From Cenarchaeum symbiosum A (lineage in GTDB: Archaea > Thermoproteota > Nitrososphaeria > Nitrososphaerales > Nitrosopumilaceae): a stretch of 64,000 nt of DNA. The stretch lies in assembly GCA_000200715.1 (NCBI GenBank), contig DP000238.1:1970849-2034848 (forward strand), given 5' to 3'. Position 1 is the stretch's first letter; each line of letters begins with the position of its first letter. Made by a program: the position numbers and the translations under genes. Shown piece by piece: positions 16,658 to 24,335 of this stretch. The notes under the pieces were generated by a model. The model was not told the DNA's origin. It worked only from the letters and a program-made list of their open reading frames with translations, and did not search any database.

Positions 16658-16849
16658 CTATTCCACATCCGGTACAGAATAATAATCCATGTTGGAATCC
16701 GGGCTTGGGGGTGTGCCAAATTCACACTTTGTATTTTTGGCCTCTTTTGGATGGTCTTTTATGTACCCTAATATGCCGCCACCAACCCTGTGATTTTTAA
16801 ATTCACAAACCACCTCTTTATAGTTATTTTTTGTCAGAAATATTGACAC
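16658..16849 (-). CDS. Small hypothetical protein upstream of a membrane protein
   Basis: A 63-residue frame (start SIFLTKNNYKEVVCEFKNHR) of protein-like composition ending immediately before the TTG of the membrane-protein gene. The GTG at 16849 lies about 24 nt downstream of a strong ATTATATAAT box (16868-16877, minus strand), the leaderless spacing seen elsewhere in the window, which is the main reason to believe it. Mixed charge, two cysteines, glycine-rich middle (GGGILGYI); no membrane segment. Function unknown. Confidence 0.5.
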   Translation of the reverse strand: MSIFLTKNNYKEVVCEFKNHRVGGGILGYIKDHPKEAKNTKCEFGTPPSPDSNMDYYSVPDVE

Positions 16850-17207
16850 ACGTCTAACACACTTTGATATTATATAATGGTGCCGTATCTGGCCCTGCCG
16901 CGGACGGGGACCCACTGATATTCCCCCATGCCGGTCCCGTCAGCCCGGGGCATATCCATCTTACACTAGACGGCACGGATTGGCAAAAAACCGGCAGGCT
17001 CGGGGAAAATACAAGAAGCGCATGCGGACGCAGGCATATCCTGCTGGTCCATCGCGGCCTGGCAGGGGGGCGGCCGGCGGGCCGCGGCCTGGAGTCCCGG
17101 AAAATTTGAAAGGCTCGAAATTCAAGCCTCCGGCCTGGGGCCTGCTTGGCATTTTGTTCACACATACATGGTGTACCCACGCCTGTCGGAAAGGCAAAAA
17201 ACGGAGC
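16850..17207. other. Intergenic region, no gene seen
   Basis: It contains the minus-strand promoter box at 16868-16877. The rest is GC-rich with a frame open toward TiaS (from 16980), but its translation is Pro/Gly/Arg-rich and lacks TiaS similarity until the ATG at 17208. No RNA gene recognised. Confidence 0.45.
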
Positions 17208-18548
17208 ATGGGGCCACTATTGCAGTTGGCCGGCACCAGACTGCACATAGGGATAGACGATACGGATTCTATAAAGGGCATGTGCACCACCTATCTTGGC
17301 TTTAGGCTGGCCCGCCTGCTGCAAAAAGAGGGGGCAGAGTTCGAGGACTATCCCCGGCTTGTGCGCCTCAACCCCAATGTGCCGTGGAAGACCCGGGGCA
17401 ACGGGGCAGTGGGGATGACCGTGAATGTCTCCGACCCGGAAGCGGCGAGGAAGATCGCCATAGATGCGGTATCCCTGTATTCCGATCTAGAGAACGGGGC
17501 AAACCCTGCGGCGGTATTCTGCGAGGGAGGGATCCCACAGCCCGTGAGGGATCTCAGCAGGGAGGCGCTGCACGTCATGGTGGAGCAGGAGAGGGCCCGG
17601 GGGATAATAGAGCGCCACTGTTCCGGACTGTTCTATACGGGCAGCGGCCAGGGCATGGTGGGCGCGGCTGCCGCCATCGGGTATGAATTTGGAGACAGCA
17701 CGCTTGAACTATTAAGCTACAGAAGAGAAGAGAACCGCGGGACGCCGCGGCCGATCTGGCCTGAGGATGTCCGGGGAATACAGGGCGCATACCCCGATAC
17801 GTTCAACAGCTATGACGAGGCAAGGGGCACATCAATAATCGCGCCGCGCGGGCCCGACCCCGTATTCTATGGGATAAGGGGCGAGCTGGCCAGTTCACTA
17901 CTGGGAGCATCAGAGATGGTAAGGACTCCTGAGAGATTGGAGGGCTACATGATATACAGGAGCAACCAGGGGACGGCGGACCACCTGGAATATGTAATAG
18001 ATGCAGCCGATCCCCGCCCGTATTCCTCGGGGACCATCTCCGGTGTAATATCTACAGAACCGGTTGTCCGGGAGGGCGGCCACGTATTCTTTGAGATAAA
18101 TGCAGGAGGCTCCATGGTGCCATGCGCCGTATACAAGGAATCCGGCATGACAGATGCAGCGGCCCTTCTCCGCGGGGGTGACAAAGTGGTGGTGGGCGGC
18201 GGCATAAGGAGGGAGTCTGGCAGCCACCCAAAGGTGCTCAATGTTGAATTTGCAAGGGTGGAACGGCTGGCGCGAATATACCGCATGGCAAACCCCTACT
18301 GTACAAAATGCTCAAAGAGCATGAAGTCAAAAGGGATAGGCCAGGGGTTCAAGTGTACACGGTGCGGGGCCGCCTCTATACACAGGGTGGAGCGGGAGAT
18401 CCCGCGGGGCATATCTGTTGGGTTGTACCTGCCGGTGGCGTCGTCCCAGAGGCACCTTGCGCGCCCCTACGGGCGCCAGGGCAGGACCAGCCGCATACAG
18501 TTCGACGGCGCATCGCCGTGGCTAGGTGTGTTTGATAGCGGGGAGTAG
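17208..18548 (+). CDS. tiaS: tRNA(Ile2) 2-agmatinylcytidine synthetase TiaS
   Basis: Modifies C34 of the CAU-anticodon tRNA-Ile to agmatidine so that it reads AUA; essential in archaea. The 446-residue protein has the family start LHIGIDDTDS (12-21) with its GMCTTYLG loop, VRLNPNVPWKTRGNGAV, a kinase-like core with FYTGSGQGMVGAAAAIGYEF, an OB-fold region (about 285-370), and a C-terminal zinc ribbon CTKC-x13-CTRC. A longer open frame exists upstream, but similarity begins at LQLAGTRLHIG. No clear TATA lies 26 nt upstream of ATG 17208, so the start may be a few codons off. The last 13 nt overlap a tRNA gene on the opposite strand. Confidence 0.92.
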   Translation: MGPLLQLAGTRLHIGIDDTDSIKGMCTTYLGFRLARLLQKEGAEFEDYPRLVRLNPNVPWKTRGNGAVGMTVNVSDPEAARKIAIDAVSLYSDLENGANPAAVFCEGGIPQPVRDLSREALHVMVEQERARGIIERHCSGLFYTGSGQGMVGAAAAIGYEFGDSTLELLSYRREENRGTPRPIWPEDVRGIQGAYPDTFNSYDEARGTSIIAPRGPDPVFYGIRGELASSLLGASEMVRTPERLEGYMIYRSNQGTADHLEYVIDAADPRPYSSGTISGVISTEPVVREGGHVFFEINAGGSMVPCAVYKESGMTDAAALLRGGDKVVVGGGIRRESGSHPKVLNVEFARVERLARIYRMANPYCTKCSKSMKSKGIGQGFKCTRCGAASIHRVEREIPRGISVGLYLPVASSQRHLARPYGRQGRTSRIQFDGASPWLGVFDSGE

Positions 18549-18625
18549 ATTTGAACTACTGATCTGCGGGTTATGAGCCCGCCGGGATGACTTTGCCCGC
18601 ATGCGTCTGACTTCCCCACCCCGCT
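18536..18625 (-). tRNA. Initiator tRNA-Met (CAU) with enlarged D-arm
   Basis: Read on the minus strand: acceptor AGCGGGG (18625-18619) pairs with CCCCGCT (18543-18537), discriminator A at 18536, CCA not encoded. The anticodon arm is GCGGG-CTCATAA-CCCGC, and the T-arm AGTAG-TTCAAAT-CTACT. The A1:U72 pair and three consecutive G:C pairs in the anticodon stem mark an archaeal initiator. The D-arm stem GGGA/TCCC encloses about 25 nt instead of about 8-11, with AAGTCA near both ends. This is either a small non-canonical intron or an unusual D-loop. A TATA-like CATATACC (18645-18652) lies about 25 nt upstream. Its 3' end overlaps the tiaS stop in antisense. Confidence 0.85.
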
Positions 18626-18644
18626 GAGACGAGGAGGCGGGTGG

Positions 18645-18652
18645 CGGTATAT
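18645..18652 (-). promoter_or_regulatory. Promoter of the initiator tRNA gene
   Basis: On the minus strand ACATATACCGCC gives a TATA element about 24 nt before the first tRNA base at 18625, the expected archaeal distance. No other candidate lies nearby. Confidence 0.5.
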
Positions 18653-18795
18653 GTGCTTTTCAAGGGTGTTCCAGCTTGCCGCCTTTTCATGCACGGTCCA
18701 CAGCTAGGCACGGGGGTATGCCTGTCAACCTTCCGGGGCCCGCAGGTGTAGTGTCTCCCTTGGAATTAATTAACCGGGGGTGCCGCACTATCTCG

Positions 18796-19890
18796 GTGGA
18801 CAAAAGAGTACGCATAGGCGGGATAATAGCTGCTGTCGCCATATCGATAATCATAATCACCTCGCCCGGGGAGCCGCTCCCCCTGCCCCGGCCGACTACA
18901 ACCAGCTCGGGCAGCGGCTCTGTAGACGTTCTTGCCACCGGCCTTGACGAGCCCAGGCACCTGGCGTTCTACGGGGACAGGGTATTCCTTACTGAAAAAG
19001 CAGGCAGGGTCAGAGTAGTGCAGGATGATGTCCTGTTAGAGGAGCCGCTTGCCGTGCTCAGGGTCGCCGACGAGCTCGACAGCGGCCTGCTGGGGATAGC
19101 CGTCCATCCCGATTTTGGGGAGAACCACAAACTGTACGTGTACCATTCGTACATCGAAGACGGGGCCGCCTGGAACCGCATACTGCAGATTACCGAAAGG
19201 GACAACAAGCTCGAGGATGCAGAGACCGTATTAGACAAGATACCCGGGTCGCGGTTCAGCAATGGAGGGGTGATAAAGTTTGGGCCCGACGGCAAGCTGT
19301 ACGTGGGGACGGGATCGGTCTCTGATACTTTGCATTTATCCCAGGAGATGGATTCTCTTGGAGGCAAGATACTGCGGATAAACGACGACGGCAGCATACC
19401 ATCAGACAACCCCTTTGAGGGCTCGCCGGTCTATTCCCTGGGGCACCGTGACCCGCAGGGGATGGCATGGTCTTCTGACGGCACAATGTATGCCAGCGAT
19501 CTTGGCCCGTCGAAAAACGACGAGATCAACGTGATCATCCCCGGGGGAAACTATGGGTGGCCCGACCATGAGTGCTCCGGCGGGGGGTATGAAGATTCCA
19601 TACTGTGCTTTGATCCTGCTATAGAGCCCGGGGGCCTGGTGGTATATTCGGGGGAGCAGCTTGAATTTGGCGGCAGTCTCATAATGACCTCTCTCAGGGT
19701 GGGCAGCCTGTACGGGTTTGACCCTACTGACGGCGGCCTCGAAGACAGGCAGAGCATACTTGCCGGCCTTGGAAGAATACGCGACGTAGACGAGGGGCCC
19801 GACGGGTACCTCTACGCGCTCACCTCGAATACTGACGGAAGGGGCTTTCCCGACAGGACTGACGACAAGCTGTTGAGGGTGATCCGGTGA
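18796..19890 (+). CDS. PQQ-dependent glucose/sorbosone dehydrogenase-like protein, membrane anchored
   Basis: 364 residues. An N-terminal hydrophobic anchor or signal (IGGIIAAVAISIIIITS, about 8-24) leads to a six-bladed beta-propeller of the GSDH family: ATGLDEPRHLAF, FLTEKAGRVRVV, GLLGIAVHPDF, FSNGGVIKFGPDGKLYVGTG, GGKILRINDDGSIP, YSLGHRDPQGMAW, GGNYGWPDHEC, and the final DVDEGPDGYLYALTSN. Such proteins oxidise sugars or related alcohols outside the cell with PQQ, but many archaeal members have unknown substrates. The GTG at 18796 lies about 26 nt after TTAATTAA (18766-18773); the longer open frame starting at 18676 is rejected. Its stop overlaps the HMG-CoA reductase start (TGATG), so both share a transcript. 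Confidence 0.88.
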   Translation: MDKRVRIGGIIAAVAISIIIITSPGEPLPLPRPTTTSSGSGSVDVLATGLDEPRHLAFYGDRVFLTEKAGRVRVVQDDVLLEEPLAVLRVADELDSGLLGIAVHPDFGENHKLYVYHSYIEDGAAWNRILQITERDNKLEDAETVLDKIPGSRFSNGGVIKFGPDGKLYVGTGSVSDTLHLSQEMDSLGGKILRINDDGSIPSDNPFEGSPVYSLGHRDPQGMAWSSDGTMYASDLGPSKNDEINVIIPGGNYGWPDHECSGGGYEDSILCFDPAIEPGGLVVYSGEQLEFGGSLIMTSLRVGSLYGFDPTDGGLEDRQSILAGLGRIRDVDEGPDGYLYALTSNTDGRGFPDRTDDKLLRVIR

Positions 19891-21137
19891 TGAGTAGCTC
19901 TGCGATACCGGACTTTTTCAAAAAGGACCGCGCCGAGAGGATTAGACTGGTCAAAGAGCACGCTGGCCTGACCGAGGAGGAGGCGCGGCTGCTTGATGGC
20001 GGCATATCCTTTGCAGAAGCGGACAGGATGGTCGAGAATGCGATAGGCACGTTTGCCCTGCCCCTTGGAATAGCTACAAACTTTGCAGTGAACGGTAGGG
20101 ATGTCCTGGTCCCCATGGTGATAGAGGAGCCGTCTGTGGTAGCCGCCGCGTCAAGAGCGGCAAAGGCGGCCCGCATACACGGCGGGTTTACGGCGAAGGC
20201 AACAGATCCCCTGGTGCCCGGCCAGATACAGGTGCTCGGGGCCGATATGGGCAGGGCCGCAGAAGGTATCAGGGCCGCATCCCGGGAGATATTGGATACG
20301 GCCAATGCCTGCAGCAGTACTCTCTCCAAGATGGGCCGGGGCGCCCGGGAGGTCACAACAAGAGAGGTGGGGACCGATACAGGGCCGATGCTGCTGATAG
20401 AATTGCTAGTAGACGTGGGGGATGCCATGGGCGCCAACGTGGTCAATTCGATGTGCGAGGCGGTGGCCCCAGTTATCGAGCGGGCTACAGGGGGGGAGGC
20501 GGTCCTCCGGATACTATCGAACTATACCACGCAGAGGCTGGCCCGGGCTTCTGCCGTCTTTGACGGGTCCATGGCGGGGGGCCCGGGTATAGTGGGCAAG
20601 ATGATATCCGCGTACCAGCTGGCCAGATATGACGTGTACCGGGCTGTAACCCACAACAAAGGCGTGATGAACGGCTGCATAGCCGTATCCGGTGCGACCG
20701 GGCAGGATTCCCGGGCCATAGAGGCTGCCGCCCATGCGTATGCGGCCCGTTCCGGAAGGTACACTTCTCTTACAGAATGGTCGCAGGATTCTCAGGGGAA
20801 TTTAGTGGGCTCCCTGGAGATGCCGCTCTCTGTGGGTACAGTGGGCGGGGTCACGGCAGTCCATCCCTTGGCCCGTCTCTGTATCAAGATGACCGGCGCC
20901 TCGTCGGCGGGAGAGCTTGCCTGCGTGATCGTATCTGCCGGTCTTGCGCAGAACTTTGCCGCTCTAAGGGCGCTCTCTGCCGAGGGGATACAAAAGGGCC
21001 ACATGAGATTGCACGCCCGGAACGTGGCCGCGGCAGCAGGTGCCACGCCTGACCAGATAGACGGAATAGCTGCCAAGATGGCCGAGGAGGGCGACATTTC
21101 CCCCCGCAGGGCCCGTGAGCTGTTGGATGGGCCCTAG
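19890..21137 (+). CDS. hmgA: Hydroxymethylglutaryl-CoA reductase, class II type
   Basis: Makes (or oxidises) mevalonate, the isoprenoid lipid precursor. The 415-residue chain carries the class II pattern ENAIGTFALPLGIATNFAVNG and VPMVIEEPSVVAAAS (catalytic Glu), DVGDAMGANVVNSMCE, the catalytic Lys in AVTHNKGVMNG, the Asp in GQDSRAIEAAAHA, GTVGGVTAVHPLA, and the late His in KGHMRLHARN. Class II forms are typical of Archaeoglobus, Thermoplasma and thaumarchaea, where they serve biosynthesis. The ATG (19890) overlaps the stop of the sugar dehydrogenase gene; a GTG three bases earlier is also possible. A decayed copy of its 3' end lies about 740 bp downstream. Confidence 0.93.
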   Translation: MSSSAIPDFFKKDRAERIRLVKEHAGLTEEEARLLDGGISFAEADRMVENAIGTFALPLGIATNFAVNGRDVLVPMVIEEPSVVAAASRAAKAARIHGGFTAKATDPLVPGQIQVLGADMGRAAEGIRAASREILDTANACSSTLSKMGRGAREVTTREVGTDTGPMLLIELLVDVGDAMGANVVNSMCEAVAPVIERATGGEAVLRILSNYTTQRLARASAVFDGSMAGGPGIVGKMISAYQLARYDVYRAVTHNKGVMNGCIAVSGATGQDSRAIEAAAHAYAARSGRYTSLTEWSQDSQGNLVGSLEMPLSVGTVGGVTAVHPLARLCIKMTGASSAGELACVIVSAGLAQNFAALRALSAEGIQKGHMRLHARNVAAAAGATPDQIDGIAAKMAEEGDISPRRARELLDGP

Positions 21138-21176
21138 ATACAAGGCTTGGATCCTTGCCCATCGATCGATTTGGTA

Positions 21177-21191
21177 TTGACCTGTGGTCAA
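21177..21191 (+). promoter_or_regulatory. Inverted-repeat element, array gene 1
   Basis: TTGACCTGTGGTCAA, a near-perfect inverted repeat (TTGAC-N5-GTCAA), preceded by GATCGATTTGG. It lies 64 nt upstream of the chosen start, well above the TATA box CATAAATTAA. The same element recurs before the other array genes. Confidence 0.6.
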
Positions 21192-21240
21192 TATGGCGTG
21201 AACAAGCAGGTTCATAAATTAACAAGATAGCATGTTGGTG

Positions 21241-21807
21241 TTGGGTGCCGAAGAGATTGATCTGTATGATGCGTTTGGCATGGTGTTATTGGCAGGCGGG
21301 GGTGAACCCATAGGCAGAACGGCATTGCAAAAACTGATCTACTTTTGTTGCAACTCTGCCGCTAATATAGAGAATGCAGACTTTGCACCCCAATACTATG
21401 GCCCGTATAGCGCAAAGCTTAGCGTGGTGATGGAACGGATGTTCTCATGCGGATATATAGAGCAAATCATGAGACATGGAATTCAGTATGACGTATATCA
21501 CTACAAACTCATGGATAATGGCGCAAGGCTGGCCAACAAGGCCAAGAGCCAGCACCCTGAGGATTATCTTAAAATCGGAGATATTGTCAAGACATGCGAT
21601 GATATGGTAGAGCCTCTGGCGCCAAAACTTTCATACGTTTCCAAGATCCATTACATATCAAAAAAGCAAAAGGCCAGAACGCCCGATAAAATATCGCTGC
21701 ATGGCATGAGATATGGCTGGAACATGGATATTGCGCTTGTCCGCGAACATTGGCCACTTTTTGAAAAATTCAATGAAAAATGCCAGATGAATCCAATCAC
21801 GCACTGA
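21241..21807 (+). CDS. Array family A protein, member 1 (SocA/YwgA-like fold suspected)
   Basis: First of seven tandem paralogs, about 188 residues. Core motifs shared by all: GR-x3-LQKL-x-YF (here GRTALQKLIYF), a PQYYGPYSAKL motif around residue 50-60, an acidic helix ending in SCGYIEQ, YHYKL-x3-GARLA, and a long helix with a Cys (IVKTCDDM). Members with the segment SYVSKIHYISKK and PDKIS (1, 3, 4) form one subgroup. The pattern recalls the DUF4065/Panacea (SocA) and YwgA families of small regulatory or antitoxin-like proteins; that link is from memory. ATG 21232 is open, but TTG 21241 lies 25 nt from the TATA centre and 64 nt from the upstream element, as in other copies. Confidence 0.7.
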   Translation: MGAEEIDLYDAFGMVLLAGGGEPIGRTALQKLIYFCCNSAANIENADFAPQYYGPYSAKLSVVMERMFSCGYIEQIMRHGIQYDVYHYKLMDNGARLANKAKSQHPEDYLKIGDIVKTCDDMVEPLAPKLSYVSKIHYISKKQKARTPDKISLHGMRYGWNMDIALVREHWPLFEKFNEKCQMNPITH

Positions 21808-21859
21808 TGAGCGATCTGCCATGGGCTGGCATGATGGCCGATCTGGACCCTAACTGCGG

Positions 21860-21960
21860 GCCGGCCGGCGCGGCAGATCCGGCAGACGGGATACGCAAAG
21901 ATGGCCAAAGAGGGCATGTGCCCCCGCAGGGCCGGGGAACTATCGGCCGGGTCCCGACCT
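21860..21960 (+). pseudogene. Remnant of a duplicated HMG-CoA reductase 3' end
   Basis: The stretch GACGGGATACGCAAAGATGG, continuing through CCAAAGAGGGCATGTGCCCC and CGCAGGGCCGGGGAAC, matches the last 25 codons of hmgA (21057-21136: GACGGAATAGCTGCCAAGATGG, then GAGGAGGGCGACATTTCCCC and CGCAGGGCCCGTGAGC) with substitutions and a two-base deletion. It lies between array genes 1 and 2, followed directly by the gene-2 upstream element, just as the real hmgA end precedes gene 1. The duplicated unit therefore included the hmgA tail, promoter and array gene. Confidence 0.6.
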
Positions 21961-21979
21961 TTCAACTATTGATATAACA

Positions 21980-21994
21980 TTGACCCCTGCCCAA
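21980..21994 (+). promoter_or_regulatory. Inverted-repeat element, array gene 2
   Basis: TTGACCCCTGCCCAA, followed by CATGG; 64 nt upstream of the TTG at 22044. The left half matches the consensus TTGAC; the right half is CCCAA instead of GTCAA. Confidence 0.5.
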
Positions 21995-22043
21995 CATGGT
22001 TTGACCATCCAGACTAAAATCTATGTAATGCGGCCTACCCGTG

Positions 22044-22622
22044 TTGGATTCCAAAAAGATGAGCCCGTATAATCTCCTCTACCTGATATTGCTCGTCGAT
22101 CGGGACATCCCCAAGTTGAGATCGGCGCTGCATGATCTGGCCTACTTTTGCCACAGTTACATCCCAAAGATCGATGACATGGACTTTGAGCCGCATTATC
22201 GCGGCCCGTACAGCGCACAACTGAGTGTCATGCTGGTGGAGATGATCTCATGCTCGTTTATAGACGAAAATACAAGACCCGGGCCGGCTCACCAGAGATA
22301 CCACTACCTTCTTTCGGATGCCGGCAAAAGGCTTGCCCTGGCCGCAAAAGCCAGGCATGAAAGGGAATGCGGGCAGATCGTTCATGTGGTAGGCACATGC
22401 AACAGCATGACCGGCCTTCATCCGGACAGGCTCTCACAGGCAGCCAAGGTGCACTACATATCAAAAGAGCACAACACCGGCTCTGTAGACGAAATACTTG
22501 AGCATGCCCCAGAGTATGGCTGGCAGATGGAAAAGACAGACGTTGCAGCTGGGATAGATCTTGTCAAAACACTTGAAGATATGGCGCAAACCGGCAGGCC
22601 GGCGTCTGTACCCGCGCATTGA
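22044..22622 (+). CDS. Array family A protein, member 2
   Basis: About 192 residues, diverged from its neighbours: the usual GR-x3-LQKL motif is degraded (KLRSALHDLAYF) while EPHYRGPYSAQL, MISCSFIDENTR, YHYLLSDAGKRLA and a Cys-bearing helix (VVGTCNSM) are kept. The C-terminal part has QAAKVHYISKEH and EYGWQMEKTD. Loss of the QKL core residues suggests altered or relaxed function. GTG 22041 and TTG 22044 are both about 25 nt from the TATA-like ACTAAAATC (22013-22021); TTG gives the same 64-nt distance to the upstream element as in other copies. It follows a decayed hmgA tail. Confidence 0.65.
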   Translation: MDSKKMSPYNLLYLILLVDRDIPKLRSALHDLAYFCHSYIPKIDDMDFEPHYRGPYSAQLSVMLVEMISCSFIDENTRPGPAHQRYHYLLSDAGKRLALAAKARHERECGQIVHVVGTCNSMTGLHPDRLSQAAKVHYISKEHNTGSVDEILEHAPEYGWQMEKTDVAAGIDLVKTLEDMAQTGRPASVPAH

Positions 22623-22756
22623 GCATGGCCCCTGTCTGTTTCGTAGCACGTCTGGTCTAGGATTCAGGCCGGGAAAACCCTGTCCTTGAAGGGCCCGGGA
22701 GACGTTGTACAAACCCTGCACGGGATCTGGATCTTTGAGCATGGATCGATTTTGAG

Positions 22757-22771
22757 CTGACTTGTGCTCAA
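22757..22771 (+). promoter_or_regulatory. Inverted-repeat element, array gene 3
   Basis: CTGACTTGTGCTCAA, with GGATCGATTTTGAG immediately before it, as at genes 1, 4 and 6. It lies 64 nt upstream of the TTG at 22821. Confidence 0.6.
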
Positions 22772-22820
22772 CATAGCGCAATTAGATAGGCTCATAAATC
22801 AACGAAATGGGGAAATGATA

Positions 22821-23390
22821 TTGAGTGCTGAAAAAATCGACATATACGATACACTTTTCATGATCCTGTCGGCAAACGGGGACGGGGAGAATAGCAGAAC
22901 GCTCTTGCAAAAGATAACCTATTTTTGCTCTAATTCAATCATAAATATTGAGAACATGGCTTTTAAGCCCCAGTATCATGGCCCATATAGCGCAAAGGTC
23001 AACGTGGCATTGGAAAAGATGGTCTCATGCGGGTTTTTAGAACGAGTGACAATATATGGATTTAATGGCAAATCTAACTACAGACTCACAGATGATGGCA
23101 AAGAACTAGCCAATGACGCAAAAGGAAAATACGGCAAAGAGTATGATAAGATCTGCAGTGTTGTAAAAACATGCCACAATGAAGCCGAACCCAAAGGAAC
23201 TGAACCCGAAGATACAAAGCTGTCATATGCCGCCAAGATACATTACATATCGAGGGAACACAAGACAGACTCGCCTGACAAAATATCCAAATATTCCAAG
23301 AGGTATGACTGGGCCATGGACGCTTCGTTTATCGACAAGCATTTTTCCCTTGCCATGGAACTTGATACCGGTTGTAAGAACAACTCTTGA
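22821..23390 (+). CDS. Array family A protein, member 3
   Basis: About 189 residues, subgroup of members 1 and 4. It keeps SRTLLQKITYF, KPQYHGPYSAKV, VSCGFLERVT, YRLTDDGKELA, the Cys helix VVKTCHNE, then YAAKIHYISREHKTDSPDKIS and YDWAMDASF. The coding sequence is more AT-rich than the core genome. An ATG at 22815 is in frame, but the TTG at 22821 is 25 nt from CATAAATC and matches the start of members 1 and 4 (AEKID). Function unknown; soluble, helical, no signal peptide. Confidence 0.7.
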   Translation: MSAEKIDIYDTLFMILSANGDGENSRTLLQKITYFCSNSIINIENMAFKPQYHGPYSAKVNVALEKMVSCGFLERVTIYGFNGKSNYRLTDDGKELANDAKGKYGKEYDKICSVVKTCHNEAEPKGTEPEDTKLSYAAKIHYISREHKTDSPDKISKYSKRYDWAMDASFIDKHFSLAMELDTGCKNNS

Positions 23391-23407
23391 GATCGATCGA
23401 TTTTGAG

Positions 23408-23422
23408 TTGACTTGTGATCAA
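23408..23422 (+). promoter_or_regulatory. Inverted-repeat element, array gene 4
   Basis: TTGACTTGTGATCAA, nearly symmetric, preceded by GATCGATCGATTTTGAG and followed by TATAATTC. It lies 64 nt upstream of ATG 23472 and only 16 bp after the end of gene 3. Confidence 0.65.
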
Positions 23423-23471
23423 TATAATTCTCCTAGCTAGGTTCATAAATAAACAAAGTTACAAGCCAGCA

Positions 23472-24071
23472 ATGGATGCTGAAAAAATCGATCTCTATGA
23501 CGCGCTCAGCTTGATCCTATCGGCAGTCGATGGCAGGCCAAACGGCAAAGCAGTATTGCAGGGGCTAATCTACTTTTGTTGCAGATCGGTGGCAAATATC
23601 GAGAGTGTGCGTTTCGAGCCTTCCTATAACGGCCCATACAGCGAAAGAGCTATCGATGTAATGTACCGGATGACCTCATGCGGGTTTTTGGAACATGTGA
23701 CAATACGGAGCTCATCTTATCGTATAGATTATTACGAACTTACAAAAAGTGGTGAGCACTTGGCCGAAGACGCGAAAAAACTCCACGGCGATGATTACTC
23801 TGCGATTTGTAATATCATAGACAAATGCTATGCTGCGATCGAATCCCCGTCGGCAGGGCCCGAAGCAGCCGAGTTCCGGGAGAAAAAACTTTTACGCATT
23901 GCCAAAGTTCATTACCTATTAAGGAAATTCCAGACTGACTCACCTGATAAAATATCAGAATATGCCAAGGGATATGGCTGGAATATGGACTCTGCGCTTG
24001 TCAGCGGGCACCTGCCCCTCGCCATGGAATTCAATGAATGCTATGCACAGACCCCTGACCCGTGGGATTAG
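23472..24071 (+). CDS. Array family A protein, member 4
   Basis: 199 residues. Core motifs: GKAVLQGLIYF (QKL changed to QGL), PSYNGPYSERA, MTSCGFLEHVT, YYELTKSGEHLA, the Cys helix IIDKCYAA, a short insertion (ESPSAGPEAAEFREKK) and then IAKVHYLLRKFQTDSPDKIS and GYGWNMDSALV. ATG 23472 lies 24 nt from the box CATAAATAAA (23444-23453) and provides the anchor for judging starts of members 1 and 3. The upstream gene ends only 81 bp earlier, so each member clearly has a separate promoter. Confidence 0.72.
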   Translation: MDAEKIDLYDALSLILSAVDGRPNGKAVLQGLIYFCCRSVANIESVRFEPSYNGPYSERAIDVMYRMTSCGFLEHVTIRSSSYRIDYYELTKSGEHLAEDAKKLHGDDYSAICNIIDKCYAAIESPSAGPEAAEFREKKLLRIAKVHYLLRKFQTDSPDKISEYAKGYGWNMDSALVSGHLPLAMEFNECYAQTPDPWD

Positions 24072-24271
24072 GCCACCGGTGATCGCGCGTGACCGCCCTG
24101 TGAACCGGACTCAAATCTGCCCTTATTCCTGTCGCATGCATGGAAATCCGAGCATGACGACTCCCATGAGGGCATGCCTCCGCCCCATCCTCCGGCAGAG
24201 TATCGTGAATCCTCCCCGCCCATCCATGTTATACGGCAAGGCTCTGGCCGTTTAAGGCGGCCGGTAGAGCA

Positions 24272-24286
24272 TTGACCGCAGCTCAA
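24272..24286 (+). promoter_or_regulatory. Inverted-repeat element, array gene 5
   Basis: TTGACCGCAGCTCAA followed by CAT; both half-sites TTGA/TCAA are kept although the surrounding intergenic sequence is unrelated to that of other copies. It lies exactly 64 nt upstream of ATG 24336. Confidence 0.6.
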
Positions 24287-24335
24287 CATCCGGCGAATGA
24301 TGAGAATTTAAAAACCCCAAAGATCAATACATTGC

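Noticed and set aside
16980-17207. N-terminal extension of TiaS
   Set aside because: Pro/Arg/Gly-rich, no similarity to TiaS before the ATG at 17208, and composition typical of a non-coding GC-rich frame.
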